This document shows positions 36,058-50,006 of a stretch of DNA of 64,000 bases, in pieces. The number at the start of each line of letters is the position of its first letter. The first letter of the stretch is position 1. The stretch is from Microvelia longipes (Eukaryota > Arthropoda > Insecta > Hemiptera > Veliidae): the NCBI GenBank assembly GCA_018340805.1, contig JACMZG010001863.1, forward strand, positions 57,966,477 through 58,030,476, read 5' to 3'. The notes beneath the pieces are model-generated. The model searched no databases. It was not told the origin of the DNA and saw only the letters and a program-made list of their open reading frames with translations. The translations under genes and the position numbers were made by a program.

Positions 36058-37500
36058 GGGCCTCGTTTCACGAAGGTACAAGTCTTGTATACTAGAAGTA
36101 AAAGCTACTAGTTTACTAATAATTGTAAGAAATTTGTTTCATCATTGTACAAGTGTAGACTGGTAATTACTAGCGATTTTATATAATTTTATTAAAAAGC
36201 ACTAGTAGGTTACAAGTTTTATTTTACATCTCCTAGGAAAGAAGCATATTTGTGAAACTCCAATCAAATTTGATTATCTCCCCTGCAAATCTTACAAACG
36301 ATTGTACAAAAACAACTTATAACTACAATAAAGCGTTTCACGAATATTATTAATAGTTATTTATGCCATAAGGCTGAGAATTGTGTCTTTATGTCACGGC
36401 AATTAGATTTACCGCGAAGCGAGTAGAGAGGAAAAATTGCCAAGACATAAAGAGATTCTCAGCCGAATGGCATACACTATTTTTTTGAGGTAGCACTCAT
36501 TAAATAAACTGCGCTATATGCTTAATTGAAAAAAAAAACGTAAAAAAATAAATACATGTTTAATTATAATGAAAAATAAACAAACAAATGACAAATAAAT
36601 ACCTATTTACAATTCATCCATAGCTTCACACTTTTACTCAAAAATATAAAAGCTTTACAAATAAACACACAAAAATTGACAATTAGAACACTTTTTAAAA
36701 ACGAAAAAAAAATTAGTCTACGAACAAAAACAGAAACAAAATGAACGTTTTTAAAGAATCCTCATGAAGGTTTTACACAGATTGTTTTTTTGAACACGCT
36801 ACTTTACAGTAATGGCGGCAATATATGAATTACTTTTACGTCCTAGGAATTTTTTTTACATTCATTATTGTCCTCGGAGGTGAAAAGTACTAAATAACCT
36901 CCTTTAACAATAACGATTGGCTTTTCATCCTAAAAACGGTCCAATAAAGTGCTCAATTACGTACTACCTCAAAAAAAATATATTATAACCTACAAGAGTT
37001 TGTGTAAAAAAATAGGTCTAAATGTTATTAAAACCCAGTTTCATTCAAACGAGTAAATTATTTGAAATGCAATTATTTCATGGGTTTATTTGAATGGTTT
37101 TATTAAATACTCAGCATGTGTTTCAAGTTATTATATTTGTTCTTTACGACCTTTCTCCATTTATGGATATTTATGACACATATTTCAAATTATGTTTCGT
37201 ATTTAGGGTGGTACCCCTATTTATAACCACCAGTCATTATAACTATTAGTATTATTTTAAGATAGTAACGTATAAAATACGATATTGTAAAAAGTTTTAC
37301 AAACTCATATTGAGCACTAGATTACTAACAAACTAAAATTTGGCGATAAAATCTATGTTTTATATTAATAAAATGAACTTATAACTCAGTCTTTAAATTC
37401 GGACTTAAGTAGTAATTTTACAAGGGATCGTTACAAGTAATTGTAATAGGCAAGAAAATGTTGTTTATTAAATAGAAAAATGCTACAAATCTACAAGTGT
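36058..37500. mobile_element. TIR element, copy 2, inverted and with a different nested insertion
   Basis: The end GGGCCTCGTTTCACGAAGG matches the right end of the copy at 16,558-18,225 in inverse orientation. The match continues through the complement of 16,630-17,180. The homology is interrupted by the hairpin unit at 36,346-36,978 and includes a stretch at 37,105-37,215 also found as a fragment at 58,890-58,990. The far end merges into a palindrome at 37,428-37,782. Confidence 0.72.
36346..36978 (+). repeat. Hairpin-plus-TIR mobile unit, copy 2, with empty-site evidence
   Basis: This is the same as 15,125-15,735: AATAGTTATTTATGCC, a hairpin at 36,363-36,473, then a part bounded by TTTTTTTGAGGTAG and CTACCTCAAAAAAA. 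It sits inside the TIR element at a point where the other copy (around 16,985-17,010) is continuous, which shows that the whole ~630-bp unit moved as one piece. Confidence 0.85.
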
Positions 37501-37782
37501 ATCCTTGGTTTTTTTAGGGGGGGGGGGCACCCTTTTACATTTTACCTCTTTATTGGAGCAAACTACCAGTGATGGAGAAAATTGTTTAGCTATAAAACAT
37601 AATTTATTTTACCTAAATATACTATTAGGTAAAATAAATAAAGAGGTAATTATGCTCCAATAAAGAGGTAAATGTAAAAGGGTGCCCCCCCAAAAAAAAC
37701 CAAGGATACACTTGTAGATTTGTAGCATTTTTCTATTTAATAAACAACATTATCTTGCCTATTAGAATTACTTGTAACGATC
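37428..37782. repeat. 355-bp palindrome with G/C-tract arms
   Basis: Arms 37,428-37,566 and 37,644-37,782 are near-perfect inverted copies. Each contains the end of the TIR element (GATCGTTACAAGTAATTG), a T/G homopolymer junction and CACCCTTTTACATTTTACC. The G tract is longer than its C partner. Confidence 0.85.
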
Positions 37783-37843
37783 ACTTGTAACGATACTATA
37801 AACCTAAATATTACTGTTATAATATTAATGTTCTATTGCGTAC

Positions 37844-37845
<2 letters not shown>

Positions 37846-37882
<37 letters not shown>

Positions 37883-38117
37883 CCCGTTTAGAGCCTTGCG
37901 GCTCATCAGGGATAACCCCTGCGGGAACCACCTCGGGTGGTAGTTGCAACCGTTACGCTCAAAGTGTATTCTAAAGTTAGCGATAAAATTTATCTAAACA
38001 ATAATCTTCTATAAACTGAGAGCGTAACCTGGGATGCGAACCCCAGACCTCCCTGGGTGTCAGAGGTCAGTGTCAGTGATAGGACTAACGCCTTAACGAC
38101 CTCGGCCACGGAGGCGG
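37846..38117 (-). mobile_element. tRNA-headed SINE, full length, with 13-bp TSD
   Basis: On the minus strand the head begins GCCGCCTCCGTGGCCGAGG (A-box TGGCCGAGGTCG), with B-box GGTTCGCATCC about 60 bp later, as in Ser/Leu-type tRNAs. The body holds GGTTCCCGCAGGGG and GAGCCGCAAGGCTC, and the tail is (ATT)n. The duplication CTATTGCGTACGT flanks it at 37,833-37,845 and 38,118-38,130. Confidence 0.93.
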
Positions 38118-38130
38118 CTATTGCGTACGT

Positions 38131-38812
38131 GGTTGATGTAAATACTAATACTGTTTTTCTCATTATCCCGCGTTTATTTCGTTTAGTAGTGTTGAACATA
38201 ACAAAGGCTTACGAGAATGAGGAAGGGCTACTACATAGCTTTAGCTCTGTCTAACATGAATTTTTTCTGAATTCCTCTAAACATGTCAAACAAATCGAAG
38301 AAGCGTTTTCTAAAAAATAAAATTTTATGACTCAGTCTTCGTTGTTGTCTTTGTTTTCCACATCATCAAATTTAACTACATCTTTCTCAAGATACGTTTC
38401 TTGAGAAATACTTTAACACGTGTTATATTTTTTCCTCCTTTTTGTAGTTTCACAAAATGTTTTTACCGAAAATACAAATTTGCCTAAATTGCTAAAGAGA
38501 ATAAAATAAGTGTTAAAAATGTTAACAAAGTTATTTTATTATTTTCTCAAATTTTTATGTTTATTGTTTATCTCACAAGTTCTGAAAAAGTCTTCTTCGG
38601 TTTTATTTGTCTTTATTGATTTTTGTTCTTTGCTTCCCCATCTCCTGATATATGGAGAGGGGATAAATTCTAAATAAATTGACAAATGATGATTTTGTGT
38701 CGCGCACAAGCCTTGAGCTTATGCGACACAAATGGTCAATATATATTATTTTATTTATTTATAATTTGTAATTTAACCTTTGTAAACAGGTATTTATATA
38801 TAAATAAACGAT

Positions 38813-38848
<36 letters not shown>

Positions 38849-40475
38849 ATACTTTTTTTTGCAAAATTCCTTTGGAAAAAGGAAGCGTCGTGGTGAGAGT
38901 CGAACTTTGGAGTGCGGCTAAAATTCGTTCAAGAAGTCCCTAACCACAATGAGTATGTTTTGCGAAGGTTTATATAAAGTTATGTATTTTGAGGATTTTC
39001 TTGTAAACACACTACCACTCTTTTGAGTAGATACATGTTTTCCAATCAAAGTTGGTACAAAAATAAGTCTTAAGGACACAAACCCATGTGAAAACAATGG
39101 TGTTGTTTAAATTTTGTTTTTAAATCGATAACATTTAGTATTAAAGTTTTTCGCGGGGGAAAGTCTTAATATGTGTTTATTAGGACGCTGAATCGATTAA
39201 AATCAATCTGGAGTCGATACGACCACTCTGAGTTACTAAAAAGTCAAACGAGCAAAACACAACCGAGATAAATAACTGAAAATTTTTAAAATACGTGAAC
39301 ACCAAATGTCGAGCAGGGTTTCTTTTTCAATATTTATTGGGCTCTGAGTATAATTAAATTAATCAGTCGATCTGAGCCTTTCAAATACTTAAACCCCAAA
39401 GCCTGAGTTCGAATCTTGGTTCCGAAGATTTTTTTTATCAATTTATTTTCACTGTATAAGTTTATGAATATAAAATAATTCTAGTGCAGTGGTCTACAAG
39501 CAGGGCGAATTTTTTCTGGATTGCTTTTCTTGTTCTCCAATTCAGTTTTTGCTTAGGTTTATGCTTCATAGTCTGAACAGTAGCATTTTCACTTGTCTGT
39601 TAATATAAACGAGTTTTTCATAGGAAATGCGCTACAAGGTTTTGTAGACAACTGTTAAAGTGAAGTGAGTATTAATTATACATGGGCTAGCATAGCTTAG
39701 TACAACCTATGGTATACGAATTCTCCTTTTCTTTTGAAAAACCCATGCAATGATAGACAATAAAAGTTCTACTGTTCCGTATATGAAGCATACACCGGAA
39801 ACCTGAGCATAAAATGGATTGGTGCGTAAAAACCCTTCCAAAGGAAAGGGCCAGAATATTTATCGCAAGTTCGCTTTGTAGCATCAACCAAACCCAAAAA
39901 TTAATAATACTTGGTGTTTGAAAGTAAAATAGTATGTTGAGTTAATTTGATGCTCTACGCTACTCCCTAACAGTCTATACTAGCACCGTCTATCACAGCA
40001 CCACTTGAGGTTGAACTAATTTACATAGATGGTATTTTCATTTGAAGGGTTAAATATAACGTGGATGCAGAGTTAAACGAAATTCGCTAAGTTCCGTAAA
40101 TTTATAAAACGCTGAAAAATGTATCGATAACTTACTATTTAATGCCGACTCCGACGTAGTAAGGTTAAGCTTTTAGAAACAGATAAGGAAATGTTCTGAG
40201 GTACCCGTAACCGAATAAATCACTAAGTAGGACGTTTTAATTATATTATTTCACTCACGCAATTAGACTATATTTTAATTGAATATAATAATAAGTAAGT
40301 TTGTAGTTAAATGATAAAAATACGTCGGAGTTATCACTTATCTATGTTTGGCTGAGTATTTCGTTTATTACGTCCCCTCTCCAATAGTGATACACATAAT
40401 GGTTATTGTTAAATCTCCCCTGCCTCAATAAACTATATTTTGAATTAACATTCTTTTCATTATTGATCTGTTTAG
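38131..40475. other. AT-rich DNA upstream of the LRR exon
   Basis: It contains a (TTTA)n tract at 38,812-38,847 and a degenerate tRNA-like B-box (AGTTCGAATCTTGG) at about 39,408, possibly an old SINE. An upstream exon encoding a signal peptide for the LRR gene may lie here or further upstream, but none can be chosen with confidence. Confidence 0.4.
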
Positions 40476-40629
40476 GTTCTGTTTACGATCCTGCAAATGA
40501 AGATACTTGCAGGTTGCAACAGCAGTCCTTGCTACTTCAACAGCATGTGCACTTGCAAACCAGCTCAGTCTAATAGTACCAGCGTCAGAGAAGTAGCTTG
40601 CCTCGGAGTGCCGTTCTCGAGATTACCAG
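40476..40629 (+). CDS. Exon of a chaoptin-like LRR protein (N-terminal cap)
   Basis: The exon follows a pyrimidine-rich acceptor ending CTGTTTAG and ends at CCAG|GTAATT. Its 51 codons include PCYFNSMCTCK and REVACLGVPFSRLP, the cysteine pattern (C-x5-C-x-C ... C) of an LRR N-terminal cap and close in layout to the start of insect chaoptin-type LRR adhesion proteins. Such proteins act at the outer cell surface. It ends one base into a codon and joins in frame to the exon at 49,862. The 5' boundary is uncertain: a second CAG at 40,509-40,511 could also serve as acceptor. A signal peptide should come from an upstream exon not identified here. Orthology to chaoptin itself is inferred, not shown. 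Confidence 0.75.
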
Positions 40630-42323
40630 GTAATTATATTATATTATACCATGCTAACCTACAACAATGATTTAAATTGACTATCAGACGCGGGTAGAAA
40701 TGGCCAGTCCTCACGAACAGCTGATGATGTTAGTTGTATCATCAACTGTCGTTAAACACCTTCTTCCCAGTTACGCTGTTATATCATGAAGCTCTGTTTT
40801 GTGCCCTGGCTTTTAATAGGTAACCTAGAGCTTAGTTGTAGGACATTTTGCAAATAAACTTATCTTTGATTTAAAAGAGCTCGTTCAAAAACGAATGAAA
40901 AATTCCAGATAACTGAAACGACATTCGCTTAAATTTTAGTATTGGGATATTTAATGACTAAAACGGCGTGTAAAGATATAAATAAAACAAGTAATAACTA
41001 AAAATACAGACTAAATACATTTTAATCTCATTAAAAAAAATCTTACCATTGGTCTTGCCTTGGTTACAATACTAGCAAGGTAGATAATAATCTGACAAAT
41101 TAACGATACCTAAAATAACGAAATAATGTTTAAACGTGACTTTAAACATGAATTCTGACCCTAATATTTCCTTGTCTAGAAATCAAGATACAAGTAAAAA
41201 TCAAATCGTTTCAAAACGATAAAATAAATACTGAATGATAAAGTAAACAAAATACTACATTAAGAAAATTCTAAAGAGGATTTTCTCTTTATTTCCTTTC
41301 TTTTCTTGTCTAGGATTGGTGCCGTAATTTAATATTAAACATAATACCTCTTCCAAATTTAAATCCTAAAATATTAGCTCTATAGTTTTAATGAACAAGC
41401 AGAAAACTGCATTCATGTTTATACAAAGTAGACGATGAAAGCTAAAATAAAACAATTTTAATAATGATAAATTGTGAAAGTAAACAATATATATTTGCGT
41501 GCATGTTTTTCTCTTATATTTCATCTGAAATACAATACTTTTTGGTAGGCGGTATGTCTGAGCTTTCCCATTTCAATTTTCCAAACCCTCTCCCCTCCCT
41601 CCCCCTGGTAAGTTATAAATGAGTATAAAAGTAAGGTAACTAATAAATCACTACACCTGTTTCTAACCTTACTATAACCCGGTATAACCTTACTGGTTAG
41701 AAAACTCCCTTAGGAATAAATCATGTAGTTTTCTTTCAAGCCATTAATTAAAATTCTAATTTTAATACACCACCAATTCATAATTTAATCGGCTCTTTTA
41801 TATTGTTTTACTTTAGTGAACCTAGTGTGAGAATGCATTATTAAAGTATAAAAAAGTTAACTAATTTTGTTAAATACTTTTAAGTTTGATAAAAGTTGAC
41901 TTGGAAAAAAACTTTTTCAAAGAATAACTAATTAGTGTAAAGGTGTTGTGACAACTGATTGCAGTGACGGTGTTTTTGTAATAATGTCATAAACTCATAA
42001 TCATCAATTATATATTAAGCTAAATTTATTTGTCTTGAAATAAGAAATATGGTAAAAAGAAAAATCAGTTTTTGTATTTTTTGGAATTTTTTTTTATTTG
42101 GAATTAATGAGAAAAGTGTGAGTTTATCTGGCAATGCACACACTCCGTCTGCTGTACGTTCCAATTATACAAGTTGAATCTTGACCAATAGCAAGGTTAA
42201 GCTGTAGATAAAAGAACAGTTTTAATAAGCCAACAGTTCATTTGATAAGCCAGATGAGTTATGTATAAAAATCTTAGAGTGACCAGGATCCTTTTTTAGA
42301 AAAAATCCTCTGTTAACAAAATT

Positions 42324-43940
42324 TTATTTATCAAATAAATTAAAAAGTACATTAATAGTTGATATTAGTATATTTCTGTAATCTGTATCATTTTGAAAAG
42401 CAGACAAGCACGTTTCGATGCGGTCTTCCAACATGAATTTCTTTAGCTCTACCGGATCTCCCATTATAGATTTAAGTGTGTCTGGTGGAAGGTTGACATA
42501 GTGACGAAATAAAAGCGCAAAACAGAGCGCCAATGAGCGGTAGTGGGATACGCTTTCATCAAATTCGTCTCTTGGTAGCTCGATGTTTATGTCAAAACCA
42601 AATTTTGTCAAGCAATCGCATACACATTTGTAGTAGTGGTCTGTTAAATTATTTAGGTTTAAATTATTCAGGTCAGACGTTAAATAAATTAACATGAGCA
42701 GGTCTAATGCGGGTGGGTTAAATCTGAATAATTGAAAATCTATAATTTTAGCTTGGGTCCTTAAAGCAAAATTTAGTTGTTTCGTATCAAAAAATTGTTC
42801 TATCGGGTTTGAATTTATTTTTTTAGAGATGCTCACTTCAGCTAAAGATGCCACGTTTGTTCCACTCAAGTTAGCATCAATTTCATTTAACTCTGCTCTT
42901 ATTTCTGCTAAATTAGGATATAGTGATGAGCTTGCACTTATTCTTGTAGGACCAGCATTGGTTTTTGATGAAGTAGGTCTTAATGCTGATGATTCTGCAG
43001 ATGTTTCTTTTAAAGTATCTTCGATTTCATTAACGGTAGCTATTGGTGATTCTAAAGAATCGCTCATTCCTGTTAACTTAGGATAAAGACTTGATGTGGC
43101 GCTCTGTACTACCGAATTATTGACGATTTTTGGTAAATTATTGCTCATTTCTGAAGAATTGGAAAGAAACATAATATTATTATTATAAAGATCGCCGTGG
43201 GATATAACATTTCTGTATTTGGTAGATGGTAAAACCAATTCCGGTATGCTGTCAAAAATGTGAAAAATGTTCTCTTTTGTTTCACTTTTGCTCGGATAAA
43301 GAAAATCAATAATGGCTTTTAATGCTTTGACTCCGTTACACGTATGAATGTATCCCAAATGTCCTTCTTCATTTAAATAAAGAGTTTCGAAGAAATATTC
43401 ACCCCATATCGATTTAAAATCCATACTGTTCTTTGTTTCGCACATAATTGAAGACGAGTGTAGAATTGCCAAAGCCTCTATGCTAGCTTTCGTTTCTTTT
43501 TCATTAAAAAACTGGTAAGTATCTTTAACTTTCCAGTCTAAAAGTAACTCTAAAACGATTATTTTATCCGGCACTGCCAAATAACATTTAGGTAAAACAT
43601 CACGATCTGACCACAAATCCAGATTCGGTTTGATATTGTCGAAAAAGAAAACTTCTTTATTGAACCCTCGCGTACTTAGAACATACTTAATATGAAACTC
43701 ATTTTTAAACGGCAGCAATTTGGCGAAAAAAACCTTCTCTTGTTTCTTATCAACGTTATCTACCGAATATTCTATTATTAATTTTTTTGAATCACTTAGA
43801 AATCCTTCCACTAAATCATCTATACTTTCAAAGCGGTAGCTTAAAATATTGAATTGTTTTTCCGGGCAAGCATTTTCCAAAATTAATTTACATTCTTCGT
43901 TACTCAATATATTTATTGCTTCTCTACAACTAGTATTCAT
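42324..43940 (-). CDS. EcKinase/CHK-like small-molecule kinase, intronless
   Basis: An intact 538-residue frame belongs to the ecdysteroid-kinase-like (EcKinase/DUF1679, CHK) family, which phosphorylates small molecules such as ecdysteroids or detoxification products. Visible features are a nucleotide-binding Lys74 (FFAKLLPF), a helix with Glu96 (FNKEVFFFDNI), the catalytic loop HGDLYNNN at 248-255, and IIDFQ at 399-403 followed by PALDLLMLIYL. Members usually have about 15-20 residues between HGD and DFQ. Here there are about 150, including two SSLYP-K/N-L motifs 55 residues apart (283-289 and 338-344). The ATG has a purine at -3. AATAAA overlaps the stop. The gene lies antisense within the large intron of the LRR gene. 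Substrate cannot be predicted. Confidence 0.88.
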   Translation of the reverse strand: MNTSCREAINILSNEECKLILENACPEKQFNILSYRFESIDDLVEGFLSDSKKLIIEYSVDNVDKKQEKVFFAKLLPFKNEFHIKYVLSTRGFNKEVFFFDNIKPNLDLWSDRDVLPKCYLAVPDKIIVLELLLDWKVKDTYQFFNEKETKASIEALAILHSSSIMCETKNSMDFKSIWGEYFFETLYLNEEGHLGYIHTCNGVKALKAIIDFLYPSKSETKENIFHIFDSIPELVLPSTKYRNVISHGDLYNNNIMFLSNSSEMSNNLPKIVNNSVVQSATSSLYPKLTGMSDSLESPIATVNEIEDTLKETSAESSALRPTSSKTNAGPTRISASSSLYPNLAEIRAELNEIDANLSGTNVASLAEVSISKKINSNPIEQFFDTKQLNFALRTQAKIIDFQLFRFNPPALDLLMLIYLTSDLNNLNLNNLTDHYYKCVCDCLTKFGFDINIELPRDEFDESVSHYRSLALCFALLFRHYVNLPPDTLKSIMGDPVELKKFMLEDRIETCLSAFQNDTDYRNILISTINVLFNLFDK

Positions 43941-47500
<3,560 letters not shown>

Positions 47501-47524
47501 AAAATAACTGATAAGAAAAACAGA

Positions 47525-47740
47525 AATAATTGAAGAATCAGCTATCGTCGATACTTGCTGCTGGGTTTTGGCATAATGCCATCATCAGCAGGTGGGGCTA
47601 CACTTGAGCTCTCGATTAATAAAGTTATATCAGTGAATAACTTCTAGTCTCAATGAGCACGACGAGCCCTCTGCAGATAGGAGAGGGTTTATAAAGGGGA
47701 TGTGTACTGAGTCAAGGCCGTGACCCTGAGAAGTCAGGTG
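47525..47740 (-). repeat. Repeat fragment with CTGATGATGGCATTATGCC motif
   Basis: The minus strand holds CTGATGATGGCATTATGCC followed by AAAACC, a motif style frequent in Penelope-like and related retroelement ends and similar in order to a hammerhead core. No inverted partner is seen nearby, unlike the three foldbacks. Confidence 0.4.
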
Positions 47741-49163
47741 TGCGAGTAAGTCATTTGAGTGTACAAACTTTATAATTTTTAAAAATAGAAATATTATTGT
47801 AACAATATTAGCAACTTCATTACAATTTCAAAATAATACTCAATACAATGAACATTGTATATTTGGAACCGTTACATAACTTCTCTTCCATTTAAAAGTT
47901 AGAGCGATTCCTTTTCTTAATGCATGCAATACTAATAAAATGTCACAGAATAGGAAATGGTAATGCAGGTTTGTCTTTGTTGATTGGCACCAACATGTTG
48001 TCTCTTTCGGTAATCTTAAACCATTATATTTGAAACAGATGCGTGCTATCATTCTGTTGAGGTTTAAAGGTTCATCATAAAGTTACTCTTGAACAGGTTG
48101 CATTGCTACCAGTCTTACCTGGCTTTAAGGCAACTTCAGAGCATATCAACATCTCCGTGTAATTATACAATTATCACAATAAAATAACCCAGACAAAATT
48201 ATTCTATTTTTTATAAATTTATTATTTATTTCCCTTGCTGTATTAAGTAGACAGAACTATACATTTCTATATTTTACTTGTTTTCTATATTTAGAATGTT
48301 TCCATGTTGTGTAGTCTCTATTCAAAGAAGGAGTCAGGAAAATTTCCCTTGATTTCTAATTACAACCAACTGTAAAAGGAAAGATGCTCATTTAAAAACT
48401 TTATATAACATATCTTCTTATTGTTAACAATTTCTTCAACTTCTTCCTCGTCTTCAAGTTTCAAGTTTTCACTCTACTTTTATATTAAAAAGAAGAATAA
48501 AGAAAATGGTTAACAAGAGGGAAACGTTCTGTTGGGATGTCACAACGCATCAGGTCCCTAAACATCATAATTCACCAGAAATAAATACTAACTTTTTTCG
48601 CTCGGCTTCAAAATATGATTTTTTAATTGAAATTGACAACAAAATTTGCAAAAACACAAGAAAAGACTGAGCAGTATGAGGGAACTAAATGCTTTGTACG
48701 GCTGACTTATTAAGAATCAGTATATGATAGCGTGTAGAATAACTTGTACATGTCATGAAGAAACAAAGAAAATCAAAAAAGAATGAACGAATCAGTAGTA
48801 CCGATTAGACTATAGCGTGTAATTTGAGACCGAAGCTAGAAAAAATTACAAAAATTGTCTTTTATTGAGATAAAAGACAAGCATTCTAAAGGAAATTAAA
48901 CCAGCATGTTGACCTCCGCGCCGGTATTTTATGATGGTATGGCAACGTTGAATTAAAAAAAATAATAATAACATTTTGATTCTTTGCCAATAAAGAAGGC
49001 TATATTTGGTAGTATAATATAGAAACACCTAATTCAAAATTTTTTTCGATTGTTTTAAAAACGGGTTATAATTAGGACTTATCCGCTTCATAAAAGAATA
49101 CGGTAAGAAGCAAGATAAAAATTGTCCAGGTTTGTTATATGAAACGTAAAAACAAGAAAAAGT

Positions 49164-49517
49164 CTAATTGCTTGCTAACAATGCGGTGCTAAGACATGAA
49201 GTAGCTGTGCTTCGCCCCATACCGTGCGTCCCGTATCCCCCCCACTCCTCAACTCTACCCCCACCCGTCACCTCGTCAGTCCTTTGCTCTCCCTTTTGAA
49301 CTTTGTTCATTTCTTTATAATTATACTTCTTATACTTGTTTGTTTCACTCATCTTGTATTTCGAAAACTCTTGTACCTTTGTCTTTATTAATATTGCATT
49401 CTCCGTATACTTATAAAGTGTAGGATTAATCTCAAGTTGTAGTATATTTATTACCTCATATTTGAGCTTTTTTGTACTCTCACTGTTTGTCTCGATGCTT
49501 TTTCTCTTGTACAGCAA
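49164..49517 (-). CDS. Unassigned 117-codon open frame
   Basis: The N-terminal two thirds are Lys/Glu/Asn-rich (for example YKKYNYKEMNKVQKGEQ) and the C-terminus is Gly-rich (GGGRVEEWGGYGTHGMG). The GC content of the last third is much higher than the surroundings. No domain is recognised. It is within the LRR-gene intron and could be a retroelement remnant or a host microexon region. Expression is unknown. Confidence 0.2.
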   Translation of the reverse strand: MLYKRKSIETNSESTKKLKYEVINILQLEINPTLYKYTENAILIKTKVQEFSKYKMSETNKYKKYNYKEMNKVQKGEQRTDEVTGGGRVEEWGGYGTHGMGRSTATSCLSTALLASN

Positions 49518-49861
49518 TGTCTATATTCATATATATTTCCTATCACCCTTTATTTGTGCAATCTAATCCTGAATTAAAATATGTTGGCTATTTGAACATT
49601 AACTTTCATTAAAGGTCCGTGTTTATGATTATGAATCTACATGGTACCATAATCTTCGCTGGCTTTCCCTTTTATAAGAGTTTGTTTGTCCAAAATTTGT
49701 TATATAAAGAGAGATATTATTCTTATAAACAATTAGACAAAAACAACATTTTCTTAAAACTAGAATTTAAAAATAGGATTATCTTTTCTTAAAGGGCCTT
49801 TTTTCACGAAAAATAATAAAATTTGCTTATTAACCTTAAATGTGATGTATTTTGTTGACAG

Positions 49862-50006
49862 ATCTACCAGTAGGTATGACATCTCATGTTGACATAATGG
49901 ACAGCGGTCTAGAAGTAGTGGAACCTGACAGTTTAGCATCATCGCAGCTCCTATCAGTCAGACTTATAAACAACAGGATTGCTATACTATCAGATAGAGC
50001 TCTCTT
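49862..50006 (+). CDS. Second exon of the chaoptin-like LRR protein
   Basis: It begins after TTTGTTGACAG and ends at CTCTT|GTAAGT, a strong donor. The split codon from the previous exon is completed to Asp, giving LPDLPVGMTSHVDIM across the junction. The exon continues with SGLEVVEPDSL and LLSVRLINNRIAILSDRAL, two leucine-rich repeats with the N at the convex position (L-x-x-x-R-L-x-N-N-x-I). It ends two bases into a codon, as is common for LRR exons. The intron between the two exons is 9,232 bp. Further LRR exons must lie after this one, but none was found before position 64,000. Confidence 0.82.

Noticed and set aside
37846..38117. tRNA gene
   Set aside because: The A and B boxes belong to a SINE head with a body, simple-repeat tail and TSD. 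It does not fold into a complete tRNA. The same holds for 59,669-59,901.
38686..38943. 85-codon plus-strand frame
   Set aside because: It crosses a (TTTA)n tract and ends in sequence that looks like a degenerate tRNA-derived repeat.
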